NCBI RefSeq assembly: GCF_024586455.1
Contig: NC_065921.1
Location: forward strand, 496,001-560,000
Direction: 5' to 3'
DNA from: Bactrocera neohumeralis
Lineage: Eukaryota > Arthropoda > Insecta > Diptera > Tephritidae
Length of the DNA: 64,000 nt
Positions 11,057-22,848 of this stretch are shown one piece after another (the first letter of the stretch is position 1; each line of letters begins with the position of its first letter). The translations under genes and the position numbers were made by a program. The notes under the pieces are model-generated. The model saw only the letters and a list, made by a program, of their open reading frames with translations. It did not search any database and was not told the origin of the DNA.

Positions 11057-12440
11057 ATACTGTTGCATACTGTTTATATGTAAGTGTAAGTGATTTACTC
11101 TTCATACTCATCAATTTCAACTCATCCGACCGCTAAGCTGGTATATGTGGTATACATATTCATTGTTTTTCAATTTTCATTGTTGTTGTCTTTTGCCTCC
11201 TCTATAGATCCGATGTTTTTTATTCTTATTGGGCAATGTTTTGAGCAAATACTTCCGCCAACAATTGTCGGCTTGTTGATCGCGGTTGCCGGTCGGCTGC
11301 GGTGGCGTGAATTCAGGGGAATCGGGGAAAAATTAGAGACGTTATCTCCGGATATTCGCTGTCTTGTTATTCAAAACGTCGGGAGTATTCCATGCTTGCA
11401 TAAAAAATGTACTCCGCATGGATTAGAGAGTAATCTAAAATTAACCGGCATGCGGATCAGTTATCAAATTAGTTCATTCAGGTACTTACGCTACTATCTA
11501 CTGTCAAATAATTTCGGATGAAGCATTTGTGCAAGATTGCTTTAGGAACTGCTGGTTGTTTTATTATATAAATAGATTAAATTTTAAAAAAATACTGAAA
11601 TTCTTGCTTTTTCATACCCACTTTGAATGGAACAAAGTTTCAGCTTTCGAGTCAAGAGTTGGTCCACTACTTGTTTACAGTATAATTGGGCAATCTTAAA
11701 TTGGGGTCATTGTTGTTAATAAATAAAAACTGGTGCATTTGACATTCCAAATTATTATTACTGTTACCTCCTAAATTTGAACATGGGCGTTCCTACTTCA
11801 TGTGCATTTGAATTTTATATCTGGGTCGATTGTGAGTTTGTAGAGCAGTCAAGTTGGCCCACCTTTCTATCAATATATAAAATAGCAAGTCGACTGCAAT
11901 TATAATTGTGATTCTAATCATTGTGACTATGATATTGTTTGAACAATGTTATCATTTCATTCGTTTCTATTGAGTACTTATTAGTGTGTGTGTATGGATT
12001 TCCTGTGTTAGCGGTAGTGAATAATGAATGCCCCACATTCAACAGCTTTAAGTATATATATACCCTGGAGTAAAAAAGACTAGTTCTAAAGTACCCTACA
12101 ACTATGATAATAACAAACTCAAAGTATGAATGCTCAATGATGAACAACAATGGCCACACGCTCCTCCAACTTAATTGTATAACTGTGTAAACTGTGTACG
12201 TAGTAAGTATAAAACAAGATCAATTCAACCGAATTGCTACATAATGTTCTCATGGCACACACATAACACAATTTTCTTCTTATTTAAATCCTTCGACAGG
12301 GATTTATAGATTTTTTAGTATACGAAGTATTTACCTTGTCCTAGGCTTCGAATCTCGAGCACGAAGTATCGTATTCATATATTTGTCGCCTCGACTTTAA
12401 AAGTATAATTATATTATTCCTATCGAAATTTAAGCAAAGT
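11057..12440. other. Stretch without recognised genes
   Basis: An open frame of about 140 codons at 11090-11521 has no ATG at its start and a composition unlike protein, so it is treated as chance. The rest is AT-rich unique-looking sequence. Confidence 0.45.
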
Positions 12441-12448
12441 ATTTAAAA

Positions 12449-15400
12449 GGAGGATGGAGTCATGTGTAGAAGTTCACGCAAGTGAGGAAAGTTCTCTGAT
12501 CGCCATTCACTTGGGAGTGGCCAGAAACGATTCTTTTACACATGGCTCAAGCAGCTCACTACTTCCGGTCTTTGACCAAGTATCCTCTGGGTAGCCTAAG
12601 AACATCCGTTCGAAGGCGAGCTAAATAAAGTGAGAAGGCGAAACATTCCCTACAAGGGTTGTGCGCTGGGTTTGGGACCCGCCACGTAAAAAACACCCCC
12701 AGTGAAGAGCTACAACCAGCCTCGGATGAGAGACCCCCCTTTTGATGACGACCATGGCAAACGAAATAAGGACTACGAATTGAGGGCATGCACCTGGAAT
12801 GTCCGGTCCCTTAATTGGGAAGGTGCCGCTGCCCAGCTGGTTGATGTCCTCGTAAAGACAAAGGCTGACATCACCGCCGTCCAAGAAATGCGATGGACGG
12901 GACAAGGACAGAGACGAGTAGGTCCTTGTGACATTTACTACAGTGGCCATATAAAGGAGCGCAAGTTTGGTGTAGGATTCGTGGTGGGAGAGAGACTCCG
13001 TCGCCGAGTACTATCATTCACTGCGGTGAATGAACGTCTAGCCACAATCCGCATCAAAGCGAGGTTCTTCAACATATCGCTGATTTGCGCCCACGCCCCG
13101 ACGGAAGAGAAGGACGATGTGACCAAAGATGCCTTCTATGAGCGCTTGGAGCGCGCTTTTGAGAGCTGCCCCCGCCACGATGTCAAAATCGTGCTTGGCG
13201 ACTTTAACGCCAGGGTGGGCAAAGAAGGTATATTTGGCACTACGGTCGGTAAATTCAGCCTCCACGACGAAACATCCCCAAATGGGTTGAGGCTGATTGA
13301 CTTCGCCGGGGCCCGAAATATGGTTATCTGTAGTACTAGATTCCAGCATAAGAAGATTCATCAAGCTACCTGGCTGTCTCCGGATCGAAAAACTACCAAC
13401 CAGATCGATCATGTTGTGATAGACGGAAGACACGTCTCCAGTGTTTTAGATGTGCGTGCGCTCCGAGGTCCTAACATCGACTCGGACCACTATCTTGTTG
13501 CAGCTAAGATTCGCACCCGCCTCTGTGCAGCAAAAAACGCGCGCCACCAAACACAAGGAAGGTTCGACGTCGAGAAGCTGCAATCACAACAGACAGCCGA
13601 ACGATTTTCTACTCGGCTTGCACTCCTGCTCTCTGAGAGCACTCGTCAACAACTCGGTATAAGGGAACTGTGGGACGGCATTTCAAACTCCTTACGTACA
13701 GCTGCAACCGAAACCATTGGTTTTCGGAAAGTGCAAAAGAACAGCTGGTACGACGAGGAGTGCCGTGTCGCAGCGGAGAGAAAACAGGCTGCCTACCTCG
13801 CAACGTTACGATCGACCACTACACGTGCGGGATGGGATAGATACCGAGAGTTGAAGAGGGAAGCGAGACGCATTTGTAGACAGAAGAAGAAAGAGGCTGA
13901 AATGCGTGAGTACGAAGAGCTTGATAAGCTGGCCGACAGGGGTAATGCTCGAAAATTCTACGAAAGAATGCGGCGGCTTACGGAAGGTTTCAAGACCGGA
14001 GCGTATTCCTGTAGAACCCCCAAAGGTGATCTAGTCACTGATGCCCAGAGCATACTTAAATTATGGAGGGAACACTTCTCCAGCCTGCTGAATGGCAGTG
14101 AACGCACAACACCAGGAGAAGGAGAACCCGATTCCCCAATCGATGACGATGGAGCAGACGTTCCATTACCCGACCATGAAGAAGTTCGAATAGCAATTGC
14201 CCGCCTGAAGAACAACAAAGCGGCAGGGGCCGACGGATTGCCGGCCGAGCTATTCAAACACGGCGGCGAAGAACTGATAAGGTGCATGCATCAGCTTCTT
14301 TGTAAAATATGGTCGGACGAAAGCATGCCCAACGATTGGAATTTAAGTGTGCTATGCCCAATCCATAAAAAAGGAGACCCCACAATCTGCGCCAACTACC
14401 GTGGGATTAGCCTCCTCAACATCGCATATAAGGTTCTATCGAGCGTATTGTGTGAAAGATTAAAGCCCACCGTCAACAAACTGATTGGACCTTATCAGTG
14501 TGGCTTCAGACCTGGCAAATCAACAACCGACCAGATATTCACCATGCGCCAAATCTTGGAAAAGACCCGTGAAAGGAGAATCGACACACACCACCTCTTC
14601 GTCGATTTCAAAGCTGCTTTCGACAGCACGAAAAGGAGCTGCCTTTATGCCGCGATGTCTGAATTTGGTATCCCCGCAAAACTAATACGGCTGTGTAAAC
14701 TGACGTTGAGTAACACCAAAAGCTCCGTCAGGATCGGGAAGGACCTCTCCGAGCCGTTCGATACCAAACGAGGTTTCAGACAAGGCGATTCCCTATCGTG
14801 CGACTTTTTCAACCTGCTTTTGGAGAAAATAGTTCGAGCCGCAGAACTAAATAGAGAAGGTACCATCTTCTATAAGAGTGTACAGCTGTTGGCGTATGCC
14901 GATGATATTGATATCATCGGCCTCAACACCCGCGCCGTTAGTTCTGCTTTCTCCAGGCTGGACAAGGAAGCACAGAAAATGGGTCTGGCAGTGAACGAGG
15001 GCAAGACGAAATATCTCCTGTCATCAAACAAACAGTCGTCGCACTCGCGACTTGGCTCTCACGTCACTGTTGACAGTCATAACTTTGAAGTCGTAGATAA
15101 TTTCGTCTATCTTGGAACCAGCGTAAACACCACCAACAATGTCAGCCTAGAAATCCAACGCAGGATAACTCTTGCCAACAGGTGCTACTTCGGACTGAGT
15201 AGGCAATTGAGAAGCAAAGTCCTCTCTCGACAAACAAAAACCAAACTCTATAAGTCACTCATAATTCCCGTCCTGCTGTATGGTGCAGAGTCTTGGACGA
15301 TGTCAACAACGGATGAGTCGACGTTGCGAGTTTTCGAGAGAAAAGTTCTGCGAAAGATTTATGGTCCTTTGCGCGTTAGCCACGGCGAATACCGCATTCG

Positions 15401-15723
15401 ATGGAACGATGAGCTGTACGAGATATACGACGACATCGACATAGTTCAGCGAATTAAAAGACAGCGGCTACGCTGGCTAGGTCATGTTGTCCGGATGGAC
15501 GAAAACACTCCAGCTCTGAAAATATTCGACGCAGTACCCGCCGGGGGAAGCAGAGGAAGAGGAAGACCTCCACTCCGTTGGAAGGACCAAGTGGAGAAGG
15601 ACCTGGCTTCGCTTGGAATATCCAATTGGCGCCACGTAGCGAGAAGAAGAAACGACTGGCGCGCTGTTGTTAACTCGGCTATAATCGCTTAAGCGGTTTC
15701 TACGCCAATTAAGAAGAAGAAGA
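12449..15723 (+). mobile_element. Full-length RTE-type non-LTR retrotransposon
   Basis: The element of about 3.28 kb is flanked by an 8-bp target-site duplication ATTTAAAA (12441-12448 and 15724-15731). It has a 277-nt 5' UTR, one uninterrupted ORF, a very short 3' UTR and a (GAA)n tail (aagaagaagaaga) instead of poly(A), as RTE-clade elements often have. Two decayed relatives lie in this window in the opposite orientation (39,367-40,030 and 62,905-63,780). The intact frame and duplication point to recent insertion. Confidence 0.9.
12726..15692 (+). CDS. RTE-type endonuclease/reverse transcriptase
   Basis: 988 residues from the first ATG (MRDPPFDDDHGK); the frame is open from 12690, just after a TAA. 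Residues about 20-260 form an APE-like endonuclease, with TWNVRSL, the acidic QEMRW, GDFNARVG (about 157), NQIDHVVIDGR and SDHYLV (about 252). Annotation pipelines often call this domain craniofacial development protein 2-like. A basic linker follows. The reverse transcriptase spans about 490-760, with LKNNKAAGADGLPAELF, CPIHKKGDPTICANYRGISL, HHLFVDFKAAFDS, GFRQGDSLSCDFFNLLLE and the catalytic YADD at about 723. The C-terminus (RQRLRWLGHVVRMDENTPAL, then SRGRGRPPLRWKDQVEKDL) is typical of RTE/BovB-like proteins. The product acts in target-primed reverse transcription in the nucleus. All key acidic residues are present. Confidence 0.93.
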   Translation: MRDPPFDDDHGKRNKDYELRACTWNVRSLNWEGAAAQLVDVLVKTKADITAVQEMRWTGQGQRRVGPCDIYYSGHIKERKFGVGFVVGERLRRRVLSFTAVNERLATIRIKARFFNISLICAHAPTEEKDDVTKDAFYERLERAFESCPRHDVKIVLGDFNARVGKEGIFGTTVGKFSLHDETSPNGLRLIDFAGARNMVICSTRFQHKKIHQATWLSPDRKTTNQIDHVVIDGRHVSSVLDVRALRGPNIDSDHYLVAAKIRTRLCAAKNARHQTQGRFDVEKLQSQQTAERFSTRLALLLSESTRQQLGIRELWDGISNSLRTAATETIGFRKVQKNSWYDEECRVAAERKQAAYLATLRSTTTRAGWDRYRELKREARRICRQKKKEAEMREYEELDKLADRGNARKFYERMRRLTEGFKTGAYSCRTPKGDLVTDAQSILKLWREHFSSLLNGSERTTPGEGEPDSPIDDDGADVPLPDHEEVRIAIARLKNNKAAGADGLPAELFKHGGEELIRCMHQLLCKIWSDESMPNDWNLSVLCPIHKKGDPTICANYRGISLLNIAYKVLSSVLCERLKPTVNKLIGPYQCGFRPGKSTTDQIFTMRQILEKTRERRIDTHHLFVDFKAAFDSTKRSCLYAAMSEFGIPAKLIRLCKLTLSNTKSSVRIGKDLSEPFDTKRGFRQGDSLSCDFFNLLLEKIVRAAELNREGTIFYKSVQLLAYADDIDIIGLNTRAVSSAFSRLDKEAQKMGLAVNEGKTKYLLSSNKQSSHSRLGSHVTVDSHNFEVVDNFVYLGTSVNTTNNVSLEIQRRITLANRCYFGLSRQLRSKVLSRQTKTKLYKSLIIPVLLYGAESWTMSTTDESTLRVFERKVLRKIYGPLRVSHGEYRIRWNDELYEIYDDIDIVQRIKRQRLRWLGHVVRMDENTPALKIFDAVPAGGSRGRGRPPLRWKDQVEKDLASLGISNWRHVARRRNDWRAVVNSAIIA

Positions 15724-15731
15724 ATTTAAAA

Positions 15732-16052
15732 ATACATAGATTTGCATGTTATCCACATGACCAGTTATTTTCGTTGCTATAACCCCGGAAAGCCTATATT
15801 TCAGTAACTTCAAGAACAAACAGAAAAAATGTAAAAAATAATGATAATGATCAGTAAGGAGTTAAGATTTAGCGTTCAAATTTCCAAGGTCATATCTAGC
15901 AGCCAAAACCATTACTTTGAGACCCCGAAATTAGAATAATTTGGTTAACTGTTATGTCATCAAATCTAGTTACGTATTAACATTTCTTGTTTAAATTTCA
16001 AAAAATCGAAATAAATAGACATCAATAAATCATCACTTAGGTCACACCTTTG
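15732..16052. other. Short spacer
   Basis: AT-rich sequence between the RTE insertion and the stop of the next gene. It presumably holds the 3' UTR of the minus-strand gene. Nothing else is seen. Confidence 0.4.
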
Positions 16053-16897
16053 CTACCACAAATTTCGCGCAAATTGCACAAACATCTCCACCTTCGTCAT
16101 AGGTGGTTCCTCTTCGTTATACCAATTAGTTAGGAAACGTAAAATGCCGCCCAACATATCGAACATGCCCTCCAGTTCAAAGAATATCGAAAAGAGCCAA
16201 GAAACAACGGTTATCAAAGTGAGGGCAGACGCAATGCTCCGCAATTCTGTAAAGGATAGACCAATTGGAAGTACTTGTAATGAAATGTGCACGCATTACC
16301 TGAATAATTTTTAAATGACTTCTTTTCACGCGGCAACGGCAACACCCTGAGCGGCTGTCTTCGGGAGCTGTCGAGCATGTCGCCAACTGTTTCGCGGGGC
16401 ACATAACGACGAGGAATCTGTAGCGGCGGTACCACTGACGGTGGATGATATGCGCGTGGTGTTAAAGCGGAGCAACTAGTGTTAATCTCTGTTTGAGTTT
16501 GCGCATTCATATGCGGTGAAACCGCTTTGGTTTTGGCGTCGTCATTGAAGAAGCGTGTCGGAATTTTGTCTATATTGCGCGGTGTAAAAATCGGTCGCGT
16601 CTTCTGGTTGGAATGGCGACGTGAGCCCTATATGATAACATAATGATGAATCAGATATTTTATTGTTGTCATTGTTCATACTTTCGACCGCTTGGTAGTG
16701 ATAAGTCTCGAACAATCGTTTCCAAAACCAGAAATTTTAGTTGACGAAGCGGTATTCTTTGGCATCGAAAAGACCTGAGAACACTGAGAAGCTACGGTGA
16801 ATGGATTCAAGTTCGTCTGCATATTATCCTCTTCCAGGTGAATAGAATGTTTCTCGCCTGTTTCAGTAACCGCAACCGCACGCGGCCCTTCATGCAT
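16053..16897 (-). CDS. Unrecognised membrane protein with disordered N-terminal region
   Basis: Three exons (16897-16682, 16627-16300, 16246-16053) join in phase (216+328+194 nt) to 245 residues. Introns are 54 and 53 nt, typical of flies. The start is a true ATG (MHEGPRAVAVTETGEK), with an acceptor-like tcctag just upstream, so a 5' UTR intron is likely. Residues 1-180 are polar and probably disordered: Ser/Thr-rich, then basic (RRHSNQKTRPIFTPRNIDK) and proline-rich (PPSVVPPLQIPRRY). The last 65 residues hold one or two hydrophobic helices (LRSIASALTLITVVSWLFSI, then FDMLGGILRFLTNWY), and the end is EEEPPMTKVEMFVQFARNLW. This looks like a tail-anchored or hairpin membrane protein with a long cytosolic region. 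I do not know the family. It lies in the edl neighbourhood on the same strand. Confidence 0.72.
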
Positions 16898-18254
16898 AAC
16901 GCTAGGATATTTTAAAAATCTTCGTAAATAAAATCACAACTAGTTGCAGAACCTTGCTCACGTGTCACCGATGAAGTTCGTCTTGGAACTATGATTCGCC
17001 ATGGTATAAGGACTTCGTTCATTTTGAAACAACTCAGTGCGTGGACTGAGCTGTATGAGATTAATGGCAGAAGGATCATTGACAAAACTGCCGGTTTGTT
17101 TTCTGCAGAACGGATCCCGAACACATATTAATAAAATCCTAACCAGCCATGCAAATCAATATTTTGTTTGTACACTCACCTCGGCTTAGAGGACATTCGG
17201 CAGTATTTTAAGAAAGAAGAATGGCAGTTAAATATGTATACAAATAAATTTTTGTGATCATATAAAAATATATATTTTTGATTGCAAATCACAAAAATAC
17301 TTGACACAAGACAACTCTGTGAAATTTACTGAAAAGAATGCTAATGATTGTGATTTGTGTATGGTATGTTTGCTGACGTGGCTATTAAACGCATCAATAA
17401 TAAAGTTCACCTCATATATGTATGTATACATATGTATGTCTTTGAAAAAATGTCCAGCTTCTCAACATTTGTTAATGTCTATCGTAAAATAGTAAAACGT
17501 ACATATAAACATATTTATGCTTCAAGATTATCGATCTGATGGTGTGTACACACATTTACAGAATTGTACCCGATATTGCAGTTAGTTTTATCTATTTGCG
17601 CAGCATCTATTCTAATTTACATAATTCTTGCATATGTCTACATGTGAATTGGAACATAGACATAATTGAATTTATTCATATGTACTACTTGTATAACACT
17701 ACATACATACAAAATTTAATAAAAGCTATGGCTAACTTCAGATGAGCTTAATTTCATATTGTATTTATGTATATTTAAGAGTGAGATGTAAAACGATCAG
17801 ACTTGCTAAGCTTTTGTGAGTCATTTGTTCCAGCAGTTAATTCGCGGTCCATTTATAGAAGATTTGTCTAGAATAAATTGGCATCCCGCTCAAATTAATT
17901 TCAGCAATGCAAGAATGTCATTAACTTTCTAGCAATATCATCACCGATTTATGAACAACCCAGAACCATTTCTGCTTCCACGAAGTGTTCTTGATGCATT
18001 AGAAACATATGTAAATGTACTTCTGCCAACCAATTACAGAAAAATCGCCTTAATGTTCATAGATACTTGGGCATGCATGATTTCCTTGACGTTGCACTGC
18101 CGGAAATGCAAATTTGACCGGCAGCCATTGCCCTTTACAGGCGCCGTCTGAGCACCATGGATTACCTTTTATTATAATCTCCGTCCGTTTGCATAATCTG
18201 ACAATTCAATTACTTTTCTCTATACTTTTTTACATTTCGAATTGCTATTTCTGC
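16898..18254. other. Stretch without recognised genes upstream of the membrane-protein gene
   Basis: It should hold the promoter and 5' UTR of the 16,053-16,897 gene. An open frame at 17124-16912 (minus) contains MNEVLIPWRIIVPRRTSSVT and a good donor (gtgagc), but the phase does not match the next exon, so it is left as possible 5' UTR. A 66-codon plus frame at 17951 (MNNPEPFLLPRSVLDALETY) is unrecognised. Confidence 0.4.
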
Positions 18255-19091
18255 TTATACTCTTGCAACATGTTGCTACAGAGTATTATAGTTTTGTTCA
18301 CCTATACACGTATCACGTAAAACTTATTATAGATATAAGATTATCTATATATAAATGATTAGGATGACGGGACGAGTTGAAATCCGGGTGACTGTCTGTC
18401 TGTCCGTCCGTCCATGCAATGTACATATCTCCTAAACCACTAAAGCTACAATAACCAAAATACTTTGCACAAATATCATAAGAACTCCTAAGAATTCCCG
18501 GTCACTGCCCATATAATGGTACTGTTCAAAACTACTAAAAGCTCAATAAATCAATAACTAAGTATGCAACCTTATAACGAAAAATTGCACAACCAAAACT
18601 GTTCAAGCACCTTAGTACCAAATATGTGGACCTTAAGTCAATGTATATCATATACAATTCAAATTCAGAGATAACGCTTTCCTGACAGTGCATAAAAATG
18701 GGTTAAGTCGGGTCGATATTTCCCTGAGCCTAATATACAGATTTTTGAACTTCTTCTTGACTTTATGCTGCATACATCGGCCAATATTTATGTTATCCCA
18801 ATGAAAATTACGGAACGTGTTTTACTCATAACAGTGTATGTTTGTGCCTAAAATAGATAAAATTGGGAGAAAGTTTGACTTAGCCGTCATATAACTAGTA
18901 TCAGAATTTTCGAACATCCGGCAGACTTTACTCCATATGATTGGTGAATAAATCGGTCAGTATATGAGTTATACAATATATGTATAGCGCATGTAAATAT
19001 AAAATTGTTTGGATATTTCTCTGGCTTTGATTCCTGCCAGTTGCAAGAGTATTCGGTTCGGTTGCACACGAACTTAGCCCTTCCTTACTTG
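18255..19091 (+). repeat. Interspersed repeat A, diverged copy
   Basis: It starts ttatactcttgcaacatgtt and ends gaacttagcccttccttact tg (split for length). Inside it has ccgggtgactgtctgtctgt-type (GTCT)n/(GTCC)n sequence and the recurring phrase cctaaaccactaaagctaca. Similar copies lie at 23,980, 27,155, 42,978, 45,596, 58,800 and 61,511. No protein is encoded. It resembles a family very common in tephritid genomes, by recollection. Confidence 0.7.
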
Positions 19092-19912
19092 TTTATTTTA
19101 ATTTTGCAATGTTCAAGCACGTAAAAGCCGACAGCCTCACGAATGGACATAGCGCACACTTCTGCTCTGGGCGCTACGTTTTTGATTGATAGGCGCACTC
19201 ACACATATGTAGATTTAAACATGAAAAGATTTGTATGACTATGCACTTGCATAGTCGTCGGCCCACATAGACCTTATTGTGCTGCAACAAGAGGCGGTGA
19301 AGCGGCTGTGGATTTGATAAACCAAACCGTTGCAATTAGCATCCAAACATACCGACGCTAAATCTTCTTGCCGTTTTGTATAACCACTAATTTTGGCCCA
19401 TTATGCTTTTCCATTCAGCCAGCACATAAACAAGCCAAAGTACCTTGCTTGAAGGTCATTAAAAGTAGCTCCATTTTCAAAACCTAAAAATTACCATATA
19501 TACACCCAATAAAAAAAAAACAAAAAAGTTAAAAGCTTTTCCTTTTAATATGTGTGTCTTATTTTTAGGAACCAGTTTTATTTATTTGAAAATTGTATAA
19601 TTTCGTATTCCTTCTTTTTTATTTCTATCTTTGAAATTTTCTAATTAACAAAACTACTTACTTTTGGACTCATTACATATAACAATATATAAAATATAAA
19701 ACAAGCACTTGGTATAAAAATACAAGTAGGAATTGTGCCTTAAATTCTCATTAAACTAATAGGACAGCGATGTTTTCCAATATTTACCTCACTTACAAAT
19801 ATTTATCTTTGCATATATAGTATGTATGTATGTATGCCTATGTACATGTGTATGGGTGGATGCGTATAACTGATACCAATTCACAAGTTATACATGTGTT
19901 AATACCCAGAAT

Positions 19913-20470
19913 TTATGACAGCAACGCCATGGCACGCGCCAATCGCACGCGAAAATCACGATAAAGCATTTTGCCACCGACCGGCACTCGGCATAAATAC
20001 ATGTCGAGGCTCATAAGACACAGAGCCTTGCCGTTCATCGGGAACTTTTGCGGCAGCTCTGGTGTCACTTCCAGACCCTCCGACAGCGCCATATTAATTA
20101 GCCATTTCCAAACATCAGCGCGTGTCCAATCGCGCGGGTCTAATGGCAGGCCGTCGGAACCCAGTTGATACGGTAGGATCGTGTTAAAATTACTATTTCT
20201 GTTGTTGTTAGTACTGATGCAGGTATCGTTGTTGCCTTTGCTATTATTATCATTGGTAGCAAGCGTGGTTGGAGTGTGCGCGGGTGTATGTGGCAGATGC
20301 AAGTAGGGATGTCTTAACGCTGTGCTCCGTTTCAGCGTCGGCGGCGAGTTCGTCTTGCTACTCCAAAGATGCTGCAACTCATTTTCATTGCGACAATTGG
20401 TGTCGACCTGTGAGAGGTCAAGCGGCGGCACGCGACCGGCGTATTTCAAAAAACTCGACTCGACTTGCAT
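19913..20470 (-). CDS. edl: Edl/Mae: ETS regulator with Pointed (SAM) domain only
   Basis: 185 residues in a single coding exon. The first in-frame ATG (MQVESSFLKYAGRVPPLDLS) is used. Upstream the frame is open to an acceptor (tttacag, about 20,535), so the exon begins in the 5' UTR and follows an intron. The middle is an Asn/Thr-rich, low-complexity linker. Residues about 108-185 form a Pointed/SAM domain: LPLDPRDWTRADVWKWLINM, ELPQKFPMNGKALCLMSLDM, then YLCRVPVGGKMLYRDFRVRL. There is no ETS DNA-binding domain. The length is close to the 177 residues I recall for Drosophila Edl (Mae). By family knowledge, Edl binds the Pointed domains of Yan (Aop) and PntP2, blocks Yan polymerisation, and so sets the response to EGFR/MAPK signalling in the nucleus. 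Confidence 0.92.
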   Translation of the reverse strand: MQVESSFLKYAGRVPPLDLSQVDTNCRNENELQHLWSSKTNSPPTLKRSTALRHPYLHLPHTPAHTPTTLATNDNNSKGNNDTCISTNNNRNSNFNTILPYQLGSDGLPLDPRDWTRADVWKWLINMALSEGLEVTPELPQKFPMNGKALCLMSLDMYLCRVPVGGKMLYRDFRVRLARAMALLS

Positions 20471-22098
20471 AGTTAATGGAGATTGACAAGTTCTGATGCA
20501 GTGGGTTACTAACTTCTTCACTAGACCGAGTTTCTGTAAAGAGAAGAAAATTAAAATATTATTTTATATTTGTTGCAGACTGTTACATAAATATGTACAT
20601 TGTGCCTCCTAAACTAAAAATAATAACTATTGCGAAATTCGTAAAAGTAAATAAAGTTTATGTTTAATAAGGCAGCGAGAAAATAAACAAATAATTTTTA
20701 TTTTTATTTCAATGGAGGAATCTAAAAACACTAAGAATAAATATTGTTGAATTCTTTCTGAGCACAACAACTTTAATGCATTTAATTATTTGGAAGATTA
20801 TTTCGAAAAAAGACCGAAAATTATTTTTTCGGTCATTGTTGATGAGAAGCTTCTCCATTGCTGGAGAGATGAGCTTTGAGAATTGAAAAAATTAGAATCT
20901 CTTATATTAATTGATTAAGACTCACAATTTAATTTTATTATGCAAATTAATGCAAACTCTTTCTAAATTTTGGACATTTAATTAATTCTGATTTAATTTG
21001 AATGGAACTATTGTAGTCACTCCTCGTTTTCTCATAGCTTTGAGGCTGCTCAATGGAATAACTTAGCAGGAAATTTTAATTAGAATCGAGTAATTACAAC
21101 GACAGTACTCTTACTTACCAACGAGTAGATATGTTAAGCTCAAGCTATCACTTAATATACTTAGTTAATCTATGAAGAAAATCAAACAACTACACTTCAA
21201 GTTATACCTAACCCAATAACTTATTCAAATTATTCGACAATCACCACAGGAAAACAGTACCTGACGAATGACTCAGCTGAGTTGAAAGAGAAGATATCAG
21301 AGTGTTCTATAATTGACCCTTTAATCAAATCAGTATTTAGTATACTGATTAGTGGAAGAAAATATTTCTTGTAAAAACAGCTTTTATTCTTCTTTTCAAT
21401 TTAATGGACACCGTTAAATTGTTTACATGTCCGGCTTTGAAACCCTCTTTAATGTACCACAACAGCAAAGAAAACTCCAACAAAGAGAACATAGCTTTGA
21501 TAAATAAGCAATAATCGTAAATTACGATGACACCTACCCAAAGTCGTAGGCTGTCTGCGTTTTTTTTTCTCTTAACTGCCCTTGCTGTACTGTTGTGTAT
21601 ACTTACTAGTACTGACATAAGCTGACATTCCACTGAATCACTAAAGGAAATGGAAACCCATAAAACGCTAATAAGTAGGTTTCATGATTTTTATAACATT
21701 TTACGTACGTATGATCGAAGACTTACACAATACATACATACGTATGTACATACATATATAAATACGTAGCACAATGTGTGGTATGAATCACTTTACTTGG
21801 CATGAAATACATTTTAGCCACGGGATACAAACCTGAAAAGTCAACAGCATTGTCATCGTGTGAACAAATAGAGGTGTCATTTAGCTTTTGATCTTTTGGA
21901 TAAGCGATTCATAGACTTTGGGCGCTCGGGGTACTGATGTTAGGCAAATATGCGATAATATATAATTAATTTCAATTCTTAAACTTTTCAATGGATTTGG
22001 TAGATAAATAAATACCAAATTTCAATAATTTAGTCTCGATTATTATTATTACGTTTGTACACAATTTATGTCGTGTACCGAAATTTATTTTGAGTTTC
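20471..22098. other. edl 5' UTR intron and upstream DNA
   Basis: A splice acceptor for the edl exon lies at about 20,535 on the minus strand; the upstream exon was not located. The sequence is AT-rich. A short perfect hairpin gaccgaaa/tttcggtc is at about 20,811-20,835. No coding exon is seen. Confidence 0.45.
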
Positions 22099-22317
22099 TT
22101 AGAGCCGTTTTCACAGTGATTAGTTAACGAATGGTTGAAGATAACTAATTGGTTTTCATTTCAAAGTGAATTGTCAACCATTAGTTAACTCATCTCCCGG
22201 GCATTGGTTGACGATTGGTTAACAAACAGCTGTTCGAATGTCAAACTATTTATTTTTATTAAAAGAAAAATAAAATAAATCTAAAAAGCAATTTGGTGGG
22301 AAGTAGTGATCACAACA

Positions 22318-22848
22318 ATGGAGTTCAGTGACAGTGACGACGATTACGAAGAGCTGCTAAAAGTGGTAATTTTCCGTCGGAAAAAAGAAATCCGGGAGCG
22401 ATTTAATTTCTTTCGACTTTATGATGAAAAGGACTTTAGAGAGCGTTTCCGCCTATGCAAAGATGCTGCATGGGAAGTATTGCAGCTCATACATACAGCA
22501 TGCTACCACAGGTATAGATTTTTTAACGCTTTGCCTGCCGATTTCTACATAACATTTTTCCTAGGAATAATGCGTTGTCGCCGGATCATATGTTGACGAT
22601 TACATTGAGGTTTTATGCCACTGGCAGTATTCAGCAATTGATTGGAGATGTGTCAGGAGTGTCTACTAGCACAGTATCAAGAGTTGTTACTCTTGTTTCA
22701 GATAAAATAGCAAGGTTGCGAGAACGTTTCATACGATTCCCTAGTTTTTTAGACTTAGGAGCTTTTAAATCTGCAGGCGTGTATGTACTCCAATTTTTCG
22801 GTAGTAGCTGTGTTGGAATGTCTTCAAATTCCTCGCTCCCATCCTGAG
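22318..22848 (+). pseudogene. HARBI1-like transposase, N-terminal half, broken
   Basis: From the ATG at 22318 it reads MEFSDSDDDYEELLKVVIFR and RFRLCKDAAWEVLQLI. A frame change near 22,570 leads into NALSPDHMLTITLRFYATGS, then IQQLIGDVSGVSTSTVSRVV and ARLRERFIRFP. This matches the HTH-bearing N-terminal part of HARBI1/PIF transposases (LLLTLRFYATGS, IGD.FG.S..TV.R.V). The DDE nuclease domain that should follow is absent, so it cannot be active. Confidence 0.85.

Noticed and set aside
11090..11521. 143-codon plus-strand open frame after the Tc1-like element
   Set aside because: It begins at GTG with no nearby ATG, has random-looking composition and no recognisable motif or splice partner.
16912..17124. 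Open frame upstream of the unknown membrane-protein gene, with a good donor at gtgagc
   Set aside because: Joining it to the ATG-containing exon gives the wrong phase, so it is more likely 5' UTR or chance.
17951..18151. 66-codon frame starting MNNPEPFLLPRSVLDALETY
   Set aside because: It has a true ATG but no known similarity and no exon partner; left out as a gene until transcript support exists.
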